From Clostridia bacterium (GTDB lineage Bacteria > Bacillota > Clostridia > Oscillospirales > Acutalibacteraceae): a DNA stretch of 64,000 nt. The position numbers and the translations under genes are program-made. The DNA is taken from the NCBI GenBank assembly GCA_017409845.1, contig JAFQRY010000029.1:1-64000 (forward strand), read 5' to 3'. Below are positions 50,947-62,370 of this stretch, piece after piece (the first letter of the stretch is position 1; every line of letters starts with the position of its first letter). The notes beneath the pieces were generated by a model, which saw nothing but the letters and a program-made list of their open reading frames with translations, made no database searches and was not told where the DNA came from.

Positions 50947-52692
50947 TCACATGCTTTCGGGAACGGTGATGCTGAACATTGTGAGGATATTTCTCAGAAC
51001 GTTCTTTACGCAGAGGCAAAGGCTGAGTCTTGCCTGCATGAGAGCTTCGTCCTCGCAGTTGACACGGCAGGCGTTATAGAACTTATGGAAGAGAGTTGCA
51101 AGGTCAACCGCATAGCGTGTAATCTTTGCAGGGTCATAATTTTTTGCGGATATAACGATTTCATCGGTGAGAGAAGCAAGATGTCTGATAAGCTCCTTCT
51201 CTTCGGGAGCGGTAAGAAGCACGAGCTCGGGAATTGTGCATTCTCTGGGTTCCTTGCCCTCGCTTGCAAGCTTTTTGAGTATGCTGCAGATTCTTGCATG
51301 TGCATACTGGCAATAGTAAACGGGATTCTGTGAGCTCTGCTCAACCGCAAGGTCAAGGTCGAAATCCATCTGTGAGCCGGGCTCTCTCATATTGAAAAGA
51401 AAACGCACGGCATCAATGGGAATTTCTTCAAGAAGGTCAACAAGGGTGATTGCCTTGCCCGAACGCTTGCTCATTTTTACAACCTCGCCGTTGCTTGTAA
51501 GGCGGACAAGCTGCATGAGAATGATGTCAAGGTCGTCGCCGTTGCAGCCGATTGCATCGAGTGCACCCTTCATTCTTGCAACGTGACCGTGGTGGTCGGC
51601 ACCCCAGATGTTGATTGCCCTGTCGAAGCCTCTTATCTGAAGCTTGTTGCGGTGATATGCGATATCTGCGGCAAAATAAGTGGGATTGCCGTTTGTTCTG
51701 ATAAGAACCTCGTCCTTGAGCTCGAGCTTTTCGATTTCTTCGGGAGTTTTGCCCTCTTTTGCAAGTCTTGCACCGAGAACCTCCTTGTTCTTATACCAGA
51801 GAGCACCGTCCTTTTCATATGTAAGACCCTTGCTCTTCATGATTTCAAGGGTTTCGGCAAGTTCGCCGCCGTTGTGAAGAGTGCTTTCCAGGAACCATGT
51901 ATCATATTCAATGCGGTATTTGGTGAGATTTTCCTTCATTGCCACAATGTTTTTGGGAAGGGCGTATTCAACAAGTGCCTTTCTGCGTTCCTCTTCGGGA
52001 GCGTCAATATATTTATCACCGTGGATATCTGCAAACTCCTTTGCACGGACAATGATATCCTGACCGTGGTAGCTGTCCTCGGGAAGCTCGGGAGCAGCTG
52101 CACCCTTATAGAGCTGCTGATATCTGATATCAAGAGAAAGACCGAATTTTTCAATCTGGTTACCCGCATCGTTGACATAGAATTCACGGCTTACATCGTA
52201 GCCTGCAAAATCCATAACCGATGCAAGGCAGTCGCCGAGAGCGCCGCCTCTTGCGTTACCCATGTGCATGGGTCCCGTAGGATTTGCGGAAACGAATTCG
52301 ATATTTATTTTTTTGCCCTCGCCGTAATCCGAGCGGCCGTAGCTTTCGCCTTTTTCAAGGATATCCTGAATAATGCAGGCGTTGAAGCTCTCTTTGAGAT
52401 AGAAATTCATGAAGCCGGGGCCTGCGATTTCGCATCTGTCAAAGAAGGTGTCGGAAAGGTCAAGTCTGCCTGCAAGAATTTCTGCAATTTTACGGGGTGC
52501 ATTTCTGAGACATCTTGCCCATGCCATTGCACAGTTTGACGAATAATCGCCGTTTTCTTTGTTTGCGGGAACCTCAATGATGAAGTCGCTGAGAGGAGCT
52601 TCGGGAAATTCGCCGTCTGCAACGGCTCTGCCTGCAGCTTCCATGATAGCCGTGCGAAGCTCTTTGATTGTCTGCTTTACCAGAACTGACAT
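50947..52692 (-). CDS. argS: Arginyl-tRNA synthetase
   Basis: 581 aa. The class I HIGH motif appears as HMGN in NPTGPMHMGNARGGALGD, and KMSKRSGKAITL is the KMSKS equivalent. The N-terminal additional domain and C-terminal DALR domain (YCQYAHARICSILKK) are present. It charges tRNA-Arg. AGGAGG precedes the ATG; the gene is three bases after the DUF1934 gene. Confidence 0.96.
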   Translation of the reverse strand: MSVLVKQTIKELRTAIMEAAGRAVADGEFPEAPLSDFIIEVPANKENGDYSSNCAMAWARCLRNAPRKIAEILAGRLDLSDTFFDRCEIAGPGFMNFYLKESFNACIIQDILEKGESYGRSDYGEGKKINIEFVSANPTGPMHMGNARGGALGDCLASVMDFAGYDVSREFYVNDAGNQIEKFGLSLDIRYQQLYKGAAAPELPEDSYHGQDIIVRAKEFADIHGDKYIDAPEEERRKALVEYALPKNIVAMKENLTKYRIEYDTWFLESTLHNGGELAETLEIMKSKGLTYEKDGALWYKNKEVLGARLAKEGKTPEEIEKLELKDEVLIRTNGNPTYFAADIAYHRNKLQIRGFDRAINIWGADHHGHVARMKGALDAIGCNGDDLDIILMQLVRLTSNGEVVKMSKRSGKAITLVDLLEEIPIDAVRFLFNMREPGSQMDFDLDLAVEQSSQNPVYYCQYAHARICSILKKLASEGKEPRECTIPELVLLTAPEEKELIRHLASLTDEIVISAKNYDPAKITRYAVDLATLFHKFYNACRVNCEDEALMQARLSLCLCVKNVLRNILTMFSITVPESM

Positions 52693-52695
52693 TTT

Positions 52696-53118
52696 TTATT
52701 CCTCCTGTGCTTTTACGGTTATTTCAAGCTCGTTTTCCGATGCCGGAATGTTGTTGAAATCAATTGTGTATGCAAATCTGAGCGTACCGCCCGATTCGCC
52801 GATGCCGTTTTCGATAAATTTACAGTAAATACCCATGAGCATTTCGCCGTAGGGCGTTGTGTAGTAGCAGCTGTGCCGACGGTCAAGCTCAACGGTCATT
52901 TCGGTGTTGTATCTGCCCGAGCGGAGCATGCTTATTTTGCTTCCGCCCTCAACGATGAGGGTTGTGGTGCAGTCAAGCAGCTCTTCGTCTGTTTCTTTAT
53001 AGATGAGTCTGCAGCCGCTTGCGGATGCCTCAAATTCACCTGCCGTGGTCAGCTCGCCGGTATATTCCTCGCCGTCCTGAATATGACGGTCGGTTATTTT
53101 TATGATAGCATTTTTCAT
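52696..53118 (-). CDS. DUF1934 family protein (YwiB-like)
   Basis: 140 aa, lipocalin-like beta-barrel family: AIIKITDRHIQDGEEYTGEL, KISMLRSGRYNTEMTVE, YYTTPYGEMLMGIYCKFIEN, LRFAYTIDFN. DUF1934 genes commonly precede argS in Firmicutes, as here. Function unknown. It begins three bases after ddl. Confidence 0.88.
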   Translation of the reverse strand: MKNAIIKITDRHIQDGEEYTGELTTAGEFEASASGCRLIYKETDEELLDCTTTLIVEGGSKISMLRSGRYNTEMTVELDRRHSCYYTTPYGEMLMGIYCKFIENGIGESGGTLRFAYTIDFNNIPASENELEITVKAQEE

Positions 53119-53121
53119 AGT

Positions 53122-54180
53122 TTATCTTTCCGTTGCCAGAGTCAGAAGCTTATCAAGCAGCTCTGAATAGGGAACTCCCGAAGCGGCAAAAAGCTTGGGA
53201 TACATGCTGATTGATGTGAAGCCGGGGATGGTGTTGGGCTCGTTGAGCTTGATTGAGCCGTCTTCGCAAACGAAGAAATCAACTCTTGTGAAGCCCTCGC
53301 AGCCGAGAGCTCTGTATGCTCTTACTGCCTCAGCCTGAACGGCCCTGAGCATTTCGTCTGAAAGTCTTGCGGGAATGTGAAGCTCGCTTTCGTTTGCAAG
53401 ATATTTTGCATCGTAATCATAGAATTCGTTGCAGGGAACAACCTCACCCACCACCGAAGCAACGGGATTTTCGTTACCCATAACGGCAACCTCAACCTCC
53501 ATGCCGATGATGCCTTCTTCAAGAACGACCTTTTTATCGTGTTCAAAAGCTTTTTCGCATGCAGCTTCAAGCTCTGCAAGGTTTTTTGCCTTACTGATGC
53601 CGACGGATGAACCTGCATTTGCGGGCTTTACAAAAATCGGGAAGCCGAGCTTATCGGCAGCAGATGCCAATAAAGCGGCTTTATTGCCCGAATAAGCGTG
53701 TTTATCGAAAGCAGTCCACTTAGCCTGAGCAATGCCTGAAAAGTCCGCCATAGCGTTTGTGACGGCCTTATCCATGCAGATTGCACTTGCGGCAGTGCCG
53801 CAGCCGACATAGGGAATGCCCGAAATCTCAAAAAGACCCTGCATTGTGCCGTCCTCACCGTTTTTGCCGTGAAGCACGGGGAATGCAACATCAATTCTTT
53901 CAATCTGTGCACCGTTTGCAAGGCGGATGATGCCGTGATGCGAGCGGTCACAGGAAATAACGGCGGGCTCAAGATTAGCGGTATCCTCAAGCCATTTTCC
54001 GTCGGGGAGCATGTCGGGTGAACCGTTATATATATAGCATCTGCCGTCTTTGGTGATGCCCATTTTGACAACTTCATATTTATCGGTCGGAATATTTTTT
54101 ATAACCGAGCTTGCGGAATTCAGCGAAACATCATGTTCACTTGAAACGCCGCCGAAAAGAACGAGAACTTTCTTTTTCAT
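53122..54180 (-). CDS. ddl: D-alanine--D-alanine ligase
   Basis: 352 aa. VLFGGVSSEHDVSLNSA, VLHGKNGEDGTMQGLFE, KPANAGSSVGISK, and NEPNTIPGFTSISMYPKL identify an ATP-grasp D-Ala ligase. It makes the D-Ala-D-Ala dipeptide for peptidoglycan. AAGGAG lies 7 bases before the ATG. It is the first gene of the leftward operon. Confidence 0.96.
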   Translation of the reverse strand: MKKKVLVLFGGVSSEHDVSLNSASSVIKNIPTDKYEVVKMGITKDGRCYIYNGSPDMLPDGKWLEDTANLEPAVISCDRSHHGIIRLANGAQIERIDVAFPVLHGKNGEDGTMQGLFEISGIPYVGCGTAASAICMDKAVTNAMADFSGIAQAKWTAFDKHAYSGNKAALLASAADKLGFPIFVKPANAGSSVGISKAKNLAELEAACEKAFEHDKKVVLEEGIIGMEVEVAVMGNENPVASVVGEVVPCNEFYDYDAKYLANESELHIPARLSDEMLRAVQAEAVRAYRALGCEGFTRVDFFVCEDGSIKLNEPNTIPGFTSISMYPKLFAASGVPYSELLDKLLTLATER

Positions 54181-54420
54181 GGTGATTCTCCTTATATTTC
54201 TTAATCGGGGATTCGGGATTAAGGGACTGCGACATCAATATCCCGCTTGATGAAATCATGCCGGAAGCCGCCCTGCACGATGATTTTTAATCAGTGCGGA
54301 TTTTGCTGAGAAATTATAATCGGGTAAGGGCGAAGCCCTTCCGCAATTTTTCATTTTTCATTTTTCATTCTTCGTTATCCATTGCAACGAAGCCGCTACA
54401 ATCCCATTATAATTATTTTT
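54181..54420. repeat. Intergenic repeat remnant between ddl and the gyr operon
   Basis: No supported gene. It contains ATTAAGGGACTGCGAC (near 54218) as in the repeat at 62235, a GGGCGAAGCCC dyad near 54330, and an AT-rich TTTTTCATTTTTCATT end near 54350-54370, the mark of the AT-ended repeat family. Confidence 0.5.
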
Positions 54421-54536
54421 TGATTTTATTATGATAACACAGCATTATAAATTAGTCAACAGCCGAAAGTCCGTCATTTCTCACAAAATACGGAATTTTA
54501 TGTATTTTATTTCTATATATGACTGATATTAAACAG

Positions 54537-54565
54537 TTGACTTTTTTAATAGTATATGTTATATT
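54537..54565 (+). promoter_or_regulatory. Promoter of the gyrB operon
   Basis: TTGACT, a 17-base spacer and TATATT, 44 bases before the first ATG. Confidence 0.65.
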
Positions 54566-54608
54566 TAACTATAATTATATTTATATATCTATAAAAGGAG
54601 TTTTTGTC

Positions 54609-55493
54609 ATGGCTGATATTTATGCTGTACTTGCCGACATTAACAGCGGACTTAACGAAACACTCAAGAACTGCGGCTTTGCCGTTGTTGTTCCCGACGG
54701 AGTTGAAAAGGATGAGCTTCCCGCAACCACCGTTTCGGGCAGAATAACAATCGAATACAAGGGCGAAAACAAAGCTCTTAAGCTTGAGCATTTCAACAAC
54801 AAAATTTCTCTTCTCGGAGTCAGCAAGGAAGGCGAAATTCTCAGCAGTGACTATTCTCAGCTTTCGCTTTCGCTTCTTGATGCCGAAACGGCAGATGCGA
54901 AGGATGTAAAATATATCGTTAATGAGTTTTCGGAAACTCTCGTTGAGCATTTCGGAACAAAAAACCAGAAGCCCGCAAAGCAGAAGCTTCCCACTCCCGT
55001 TTCAAAGGCGGCTGCAAAGAGCGGTGCGGTTTCATATGACCCCAATACCCTTGCAAACCGCTTCACGGCAATTTACACGGAGCTTCGTGAGGAATACAAG
55101 GCAAACTGCGAAAAATACGGTCAGTTCCTTCCCGAGGATTTCTTCATCAATCACGGAACTCCTGCCGTTCTCGCAACAATCCGTGAGAATGATCCCACAA
55201 AAATGAGAAGACTCTTCAATCTTTTCAATGAGATTTATGAAGACGGAACCAACGAAACCCAGAGCATCATTGCAGTAACCATTCTCGGTGCAATGAATAA
55301 TGACCAGGAAATGCTCGCAAACTGCGTTGATTACATGAGCGACGATATGATGAGCCCCGTAATCAATGTCAACAAATATCTTGCATCCGCAAGCGGAAAG
55401 GGCGCAAGAATGCGTCTTGAAAATCCGCCCAAATATAAACCTGCAAAGGCAAAGAAAAAAGGCATGATGTCAATGCTTGGAAACGGAAATTAA
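54609..55493 (+). CDS. Cytoplasmic protein of unknown function preceding gyrB
   Basis: 294 aa, no signal peptide or membrane helix. An N-terminal alpha/beta domain (1-120) and a linker rich in Lys/Pro/Ala precede a helical domain (about 145-265, AIYTELREEYKANCEKYGQF, MRRLFNLFNEIYEDGTNETQ). The end is strongly basic (KPAKAKKKGMMS), which could bind nucleic acid. AAAGGAG precedes the ATG at 54609. It lies nine bases before gyrB, so it is co-transcribed with gyrase. Confidence 0.75.
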   Translation: MADIYAVLADINSGLNETLKNCGFAVVVPDGVEKDELPATTVSGRITIEYKGENKALKLEHFNNKISLLGVSKEGEILSSDYSQLSLSLLDAETADAKDVKYIVNEFSETLVEHFGTKNQKPAKQKLPTPVSKAAAKSGAVSYDPNTLANRFTAIYTELREEYKANCEKYGQFLPEDFFINHGTPAVLATIRENDPTKMRRLFNLFNEIYEDGTNETQSIIAVTILGAMNNDQEMLANCVDYMSDDMMSPVINVNKYLASASGKGARMRLENPPKYKPAKAKKKGMMSMLGNGN

Positions 55494-57515
<2,022 letters not shown>

Positions 57516-57533
57516 GGAAAGGACTGATTAATT

Positions 57534-60041
57534 ATGAGTTTCGGCGACGCAAGAGATACCCAGAAAATTATAAATGTTGACCTTAACAAAGAAGTACGTC
57601 AGGCCTTCCTTGACTACTCAATGTCGGTTATCACATCCCGTGCACTTCCCGACGTAAGGGACGGACTCAAGCCCGTTCACCGCAGAATTCTTTACACAAT
57701 GCACGAAAACGGACTTACTCCCGACAAGGCATACAGAAAGTGTGCCGATACCGTCGGCTCCGTTCTCGGCCGCTATCATCCCCACGGTGACGCATCGGTT
57801 TATGATGCCATGGTCCGTCTTGCACAGACCTTCTCAATGAGATATGTTCTTGTTGACGGTCACGGTAACTTCGGTTCGGTTGACGGCGACCCCCCTGCAG
57901 CATACAGATACACGGAGTCAAGAATGAGCAAGATGTCGCTCCGCATGCTCACCGATATCGACAAGGATACCGTTGATTTTACCACCAACTATGACGACCG
58001 TCTTAAGGAGCCAACCGTTCTTCCGTCAAGATTCCCCAATCTTCTTGTCAACGGCTCGGTAGGTATTGCCGTCGGTATGGCAACAAACATTCCTCCCCAT
58101 AATCTCGGCGAGGTTATCGACGGAATGTGTGCAATGATTGATAATCCCGATATCGACCTTGACGGTCTTATGGAATATATCAAAGGCCCCGATTTCCCCA
58201 CAAAGGCACTTATTATGGGCAGGGCGGGCATCAGATCCGCTTATGCAACGGGCAGAGGCAAAATAACCGTTCGTGCGAAGGCGGAAATTGTTGAAAAGAA
58301 AAACGGCAGATTTGAAATTCAGGTTACCGAAATTCCCTATATGGTTAAAAAGGCTGACCTGATTGAAAGCATTGCAAATCTTGTTAAGGACAAGAGAATA
58401 GAAGGAATTGCCGATGTCAACGACTATTCGTCAAAGAAGGGCATGCTTATCTCAATCGACCTCAAGAGAGATGCAAATCCGCAGGTTGTTCTCAATCAGC
58501 TTTTCTCATACACGCAGCTTCAGAATACCTTCGGTGCAATTATGATTGCACTTGTCAACGGCGAGCCCAAGCAGCTCACGCTCAAGGAAATTCTTTCTCA
58601 CTATATTAAATTCCAGGAAGAGGTTATTACCCGCAGAACAAGATATGACCTCAGAAAGGCACAGGACAGAGCACATATCCTTGAAGGTCTTGCAAAAGCT
58701 ATTGATATTGTTGATGACATCATCGCAACAATCAGAGCATGTAAAGGCGGTCAGGCAGAGGCAAAGCAGGCTATCATGGAAAAATTTGAGTTTGACGAGC
58801 CTCAGGCAGCCGCAATCGTTGCGTTCCGTCTGGGTCAGCTTGCAGGTCTTGAAATTCTCAAGATTCAGAATGAGCTTGACGAGCTTAAAGAGAAGATTGC
58901 CGACTATCTTGATATCCTCGGCAATGAGTCAAGGGTTCTTGAAATTGTCAAAACAGAAGCAATGGCAATCCGTGATAAGTTTGCGGATGAAAGAAGAACC
59001 GAAATCGTCAATGTTTCGGGCGAGGTTGATATTGAGGACCTTATTCCCGAGGAAACCTGCGTTTATACGCTCACCAACATGGGCTATATCAAGCGTATTC
59101 CCATGGATGAATACAAGCAGCAGAACAGAGGCGGCAGAGGCGTCAAGGGTCTGACAAGGCGTGATGAAGACGTTGTCAAAACCATGTTTACCTGCTCGAC
59201 CCACGATTATATAATGTTCTTCACAACGAAGGGCAAAACCTACCGACTCAAGGGCTATGAAATTCCCGAGGGCTCACGCCAGAGCAAGGGCATGAACATA
59301 GTCAACCTTCTTCCCGTTGAAGAGGGCGAAAAGGTTTCGGCAATGATAAGAGTTCCCGAATTCGGCGAGGATAACTATTATCTCTGCATGCTCACGAGAA
59401 ACGGCATCATCAAGCGTACCGAGCTTGATGCATATAAGAATGTCCGCAAAAACGGCGTTATCGCAATCAACCTTGACGATGATGACGAGCTCGTATGGGT
59501 CAAGCTTACCGAAGGCGGCGAAAATCTTATTATCGCAACAAAGAAGGGCATGTCAATTGCCTTCCGTGAAGATGATGCAAGAGTTATCGGACGAACCGCA
59601 AGAGGTGTGCGTGCTCTCAAGCTCAAAGAGGGCGACTGCGTAGTCGGCATGGATGTGCTCACCGAAGGCAAAAAGGTTCTTACCGTCAGCGAAACGGGCT
59701 ACGGCAGACTCAGCGAAATCACTGATTACAGACTTCAGAACAGAGGCGGCTCAGGTCTCACAAACTATCATATCGCAAAATACGGCGATGTTGCGGCAAT
59801 CGAGGTTGTCAACCCCGAGGATGACCTTATGCTTATTTCGTCGGACGGTATTATCATCAGAATTCCCATGGAAGCCATCAGACTTTGCGCAAGACCCTCG
59901 AAGGGTGTCCGCGTGATGAAGGTGACTGAGGGCGAAAGACTTATAACTGCGGTTTCCGTTCCCCGTGAAGAGGGCGAAGCTCTTGATGAGATTCCCGAGG
60001 ACGAGGGCGGAGCGGAAGAAAATGCAGATACCGGTGAATAA
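57534..60041 (+). CDS. gyrA: DNA gyrase subunit A
   Basis: 835 aa. The catalytic Tyr126 lies in [11 protein letters not shown]; the winged-helix and coiled-coil domains are full length. The C-terminal beta-pinwheel carries the GyrA box as [11 protein letters not shown], as expected for gyrase. In the quinolone-determining region the sequence is [11 protein letters not shown], with Ala87 where E. coli has Ser83. An acidic tail ends the protein. AAGGAAAGGA lies upstream of the ATG. Confidence 0.95.
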   Translation: MSFGDARDTQKIINVDLNKEVRQAFLDYSMSVITSRALPDVRDGLKPVHRRILYTMHENGLTPDKAYRKCADTVGSVLGRYHPHGDASVYDAMVRLAQTFSMRYVLVDGHGNFGSVDGDPPAAYRYTESRMSKMSLRMLTDIDKDTVDFTTNYDDRLKEPTVLPSRFPNLLVNGSVGIAVGMATNIPPHNLGEVIDGMCAMIDNPDIDLDGLMEYIKGPDFPTKALIMGRAGIRSAYATGRGKITVRAKAEIVEKKNGRFEIQVTEIPYMVKKADLIESIANLVKDKRIEGIADVNDYSSKKGMLISIDLKRDANPQVVLNQLFSYTQLQNTFGAIMIALVNGEPKQLTLKEILSHYIKFQEEVITRRTRYDLRKAQDRAHILEGLAKAIDIVDDIIATIRACKGGQAEAKQAIMEKFEFDEPQAAAIVAFRLGQLAGLEILKIQNELDELKEKIADYLDILGNESRVLEIVKTEAMAIRDKFADERRTEIVNVSGEVDIEDLIPEETCVYTLTNMGYIKRIPMDEYKQQNRGGRGVKGLTRRDEDVVKTMFTCSTHDYIMFFTTKGKTYRLKGYEIPEGSRQSKGMNIVNLLPVEEGEKVSAMIRVPEFGEDNYYLCMLTRNGIIKRTELDAYKNVRKNGVIAINLDDDDELVWVKLTEGGENLIIATKKGMSIAFREDDARVIGRTARGVRALKLKEGDCVVGMDVLTEGKKVLTVSETGYGRLSEITDYRLQNRGGSGLTNYHIAKYGDVAAIEVVNPEDDLMLISSDGIIIRIPMEAIRLCARPSKGVRVMKVTEGERLITAVSVPREEGEALDEIPEDEGGAEENADTGE

Positions 60042-60131
60042 AAATTCATTTTCGGGAAGCAGAAAATAACAAAAACTCATCTCGTTTGTCAAAAAAATTA
60101 TAAAAAAGTCAAAAATTTTTCTGCAAGGTAC

Positions 60132-60160
60132 TTGCCAGATTGAATTTGATTTGATATTAT
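60132..60160 (+). promoter_or_regulatory. Likely promoter of mgsA
   Basis: TTGCCA, a 17-base spacer and TATTAT, 57 bases before the ATG. Confidence 0.5.
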
Positions 60161-60216
60161 AGCTTTATAGTCGTTAAAATGAGATAGTTTTCAAAATAAC
60201 AGAAGGAGGCGTAACG

Positions 60217-60624
60217 ATGAATATTGCTTTAATTGCACATGACGCAAAAAAGGAACTTATGATTCAGTTTTGCATCGCTTATTGCGGAGTGCTCAGCAGA
60301 CATGATATTTATGCAACCGGAACAACCGGAAAAATGGTTGCAGAAGCAACCGGGCTTGAAATTACCCGATTTCTGAGCGGTACTCAGGGTGGCGACCAGC
60401 AGATTGCATCGAGAATCGCCTGCAACGAAATTGACCTTCTGCTGCTTTTCAGAGACCCCCTCACAGCAAAGCCCCACGAGCCCAACGAAGCAACGCTTCT
60501 CAGGCTCTGCGATGTTCATAATGTCCCTGTTGCAACAAATATTGCAACGGCTGAGGCACTCATACATTCACTTGCCAGAGGCGATCTTGATTGGCGTGAT
60601 ATAGTCAATCCCTTGAGAAGATAA
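60217..60624 (+). CDS. mgsA: Methylglyoxal synthase
   Basis: 135 aa, usual length. [52 protein letters not shown] and [12 protein letters not shown] match the family. It turns dihydroxyacetone phosphate into methylglyoxal, a bypass of lower glycolysis when phosphate is short. AAGGAGG lies 7 bases before the ATG. Confidence 0.94.
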   Translation: MNIALIAHDAKKELMIQFCIAYCGVLSRHDIYATGTTGKMVAEATGLEITRFLSGTQGGDQQIASRIACNEIDLLLLFRDPLTAKPHEPNEATLLRLCDVHNVPVATNIATAEALIHSLARGDLDWRDIVNPLRR

Positions 60625-60670
60625 GTCTTTATCAGGACGCTCCTGCTTGGCAAAAATCGTATTTTTATCG

Positions 60671-60703
60671 GGGTCGTCTTTATGTGACGACCCTGTATTT
60701 TTA
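60671..60703 (+). terminator. Terminator after mgsA
   Basis: Perfect arms GGGTCGTC and GACGACCC, seven-base loop, then TGTATTTTTAT. Confidence 0.75.
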
Positions 60704-60705
60704 TA

Positions 60706-60812
60706 AATGAAGAATTAAAAATGAATAATGAATAGTTTCGGATGGGCTCTGCCCATGCCCGATTATAATCCGGAGAGAAGCGACCCACGATTTTCATTTT
60801 TCATTATTCATT
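60706..60812. repeat. MITE-like repeat with AT-rich inverted ends, copy A
   Basis: 107 bases with imperfect terminal inverted repeats of about 22 bases; the left end contains AATGAATAATGAATAG and the right end is close to its complement. The core holds a GGGC/GCCC dyad (GATGGGCTCTGCCCATGC). No open frame. Related copies at 62235-62347 and partly at 37834 and 54218-54370. Confidence 0.6.
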
Positions 60813-60855
60813 CAACATATGCACAGGAAAATTATTCAGTTAAGGATGATACAAA

Positions 60856-62202
60856 ATGGCACTTGTAACAAAAGCCATCAAGGGCACTCAGGATATAATG
60901 CCCGATGAGGTTTATAAAAATCAGTTTATCGAGCAGACCATGCTTGATATTGCAAGAAAATTCGGCTTCCGTGAAATCAGAACACCCGTTTTTGAGCATA
61001 CGGAGCTTTTTCAGAGAGGCGTCGGCGAAACAACCGACGTTGTTCAGAAGGAAATGTATACCTTTGATGATAAGGGTGGCCGCTCAATAACTCTTCGTCC
61101 CGAGGGTACGGCGGGTGCGGTAAGAGCTTTTCTTGAACACGGACTTTTCAACGAAGCCCTTCCTCAGAAATTCTGCTATCTTATCAACTGTTACCGCTAC
61201 GAAAAGCCTCAGGCAGGCAGATGGAGAGAATTCCAGCAGTTCGGCGTTGAGATGATCGGTGCCGGTGCTCCTGCTGCCGATGCGGAGGTAATCTCGCTTG
61301 CAAACGAGATTTTTGCATTCCTCGGCGTTGAAGGTCTTGAGCTTCAGATCAATTCAATCGGCTGTCCCGAATGCCGCAAAAATTATCATAACGCACTCAA
61401 AGAATATTTTGAGTCGAAGAAGGAAGAGCTTTGCGGAACCTGCCTTGGCAGACTTGAGAAGAATCCCATGAGAATTCTTGACTGCAAGAGCCCCGTCTGT
61501 TCGGAAATAGCAAAGGATGCTCCCGCAATTCTCGATTATATCTGCGACGATTGCTCGGCACATTTTGAGAGCGTCAAGAAATATCTCGATAAAATGAATA
61601 TTGCATATTCCGTCAATCCCCGTATCGTGAGAGGACTTGACTATTATACACGCACCGTCTTTGAATTTGTTTCAACACAGATAGGTGCACAGGGCACAGT
61701 CTGCGGCGGCGGACGTTACGACGGACTTGTTGAAGAGCTCGGCGGAGCACATGTTCCTTCGCTTGGCTTCGGAATGGGCACGGGCAGATTGCTCATGCTT
61801 CTTGAAGCTCAGGGAATCGAGCTTCCCAAGCCCTCGGGCTGCGATTTATATATTGCCCCCATGGGTGAAAACGCATCCTATGAAGCGGCGGCAATAGTTG
61901 CTGACCTGCGTGCAGGCGGTATGGGTGCACAGACCGATGTTGTGGGCCGTTCGCTCAAGGCACAGATGAAGTATGCCGACAAAATCGGAGCAAAATTCAC
62001 CATGGTGCTCGGAGACGATGAAATTGCACAGGGCAAGGCAAAGATAAAGAATATGGAAAGCGGCGAGAGCACCGAAATGGAGCTTGAAAGAATAGCAGAT
62101 GACTTCATGGAATTCCTTATAAGGCAGGAAACCGCAGCTCTCGGAGAATCGCTCAGCCTTGTTGAAAATATTGACCTTTCGGGTATTCTCGGACAGATTT
62201 AA
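60856..62202 (+). CDS. hisS: Histidyl-tRNA synthetase
   Basis: 448 aa. Class II motifs: IKGTQDIMPDE, FREIRTPVFEHTELF, RPEGTAG, REFQQFGVEMIG, and the histidine-specific RGLDYYTRTVFEFV and GGRYDGLVEELGG. The C-terminal anticodon domain is present. The ATG follows AAGGATGAT. It is separated from aspS by a repeat, so the usual hisS-aspS pair is kept but spaced. Confidence 0.96.
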   Translation: MALVTKAIKGTQDIMPDEVYKNQFIEQTMLDIARKFGFREIRTPVFEHTELFQRGVGETTDVVQKEMYTFDDKGGRSITLRPEGTAGAVRAFLEHGLFNEALPQKFCYLINCYRYEKPQAGRWREFQQFGVEMIGAGAPAADAEVISLANEIFAFLGVEGLELQINSIGCPECRKNYHNALKEYFESKKEELCGTCLGRLEKNPMRILDCKSPVCSEIAKDAPAILDYICDDCSAHFESVKKYLDKMNIAYSVNPRIVRGLDYYTRTVFEFVSTQIGAQGTVCGGGRYDGLVEELGGAHVPSLGFGMGTGRLLMLLEAQGIELPKPSGCDLYIAPMGENASYEAAAIVADLRAGGMGAQTDVVGRSLKAQMKYADKIGAKFTMVLGDDEIAQGKAKIKNMESGESTEMELERIADDFMEFLIRQETAALGESLSLVENIDLSGILGQI

Positions 62203-62234
62203 TAACGCAGGAGTGACCTGCGGTCAACCGTTCA

Positions 62235-62347
62235 AATGAAAAATGAATAGTGAAAAATGAAAAATTAAGGGTCTGCGACGCTTAATATATTTGGGTGAGG
62301 ACAAAGCCCGCCCGATATTCTTCACTTCTCATTCTTTATTATTCATT
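62235..62347. repeat. MITE-like repeat with AT-rich inverted ends, copy B
   Basis: 113 bases with the same end type as 60706-60812 (AATGAAAAATGAATAG at left, TTTATTATTCATT at right) and the shared core ATTAAGGGTCTGCGACG. It fills almost the whole hisS-aspS gap. Confidence 0.6.
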
Positions 62348-62370
62348 AAAGTAAAGAGGTAAAATAAATT

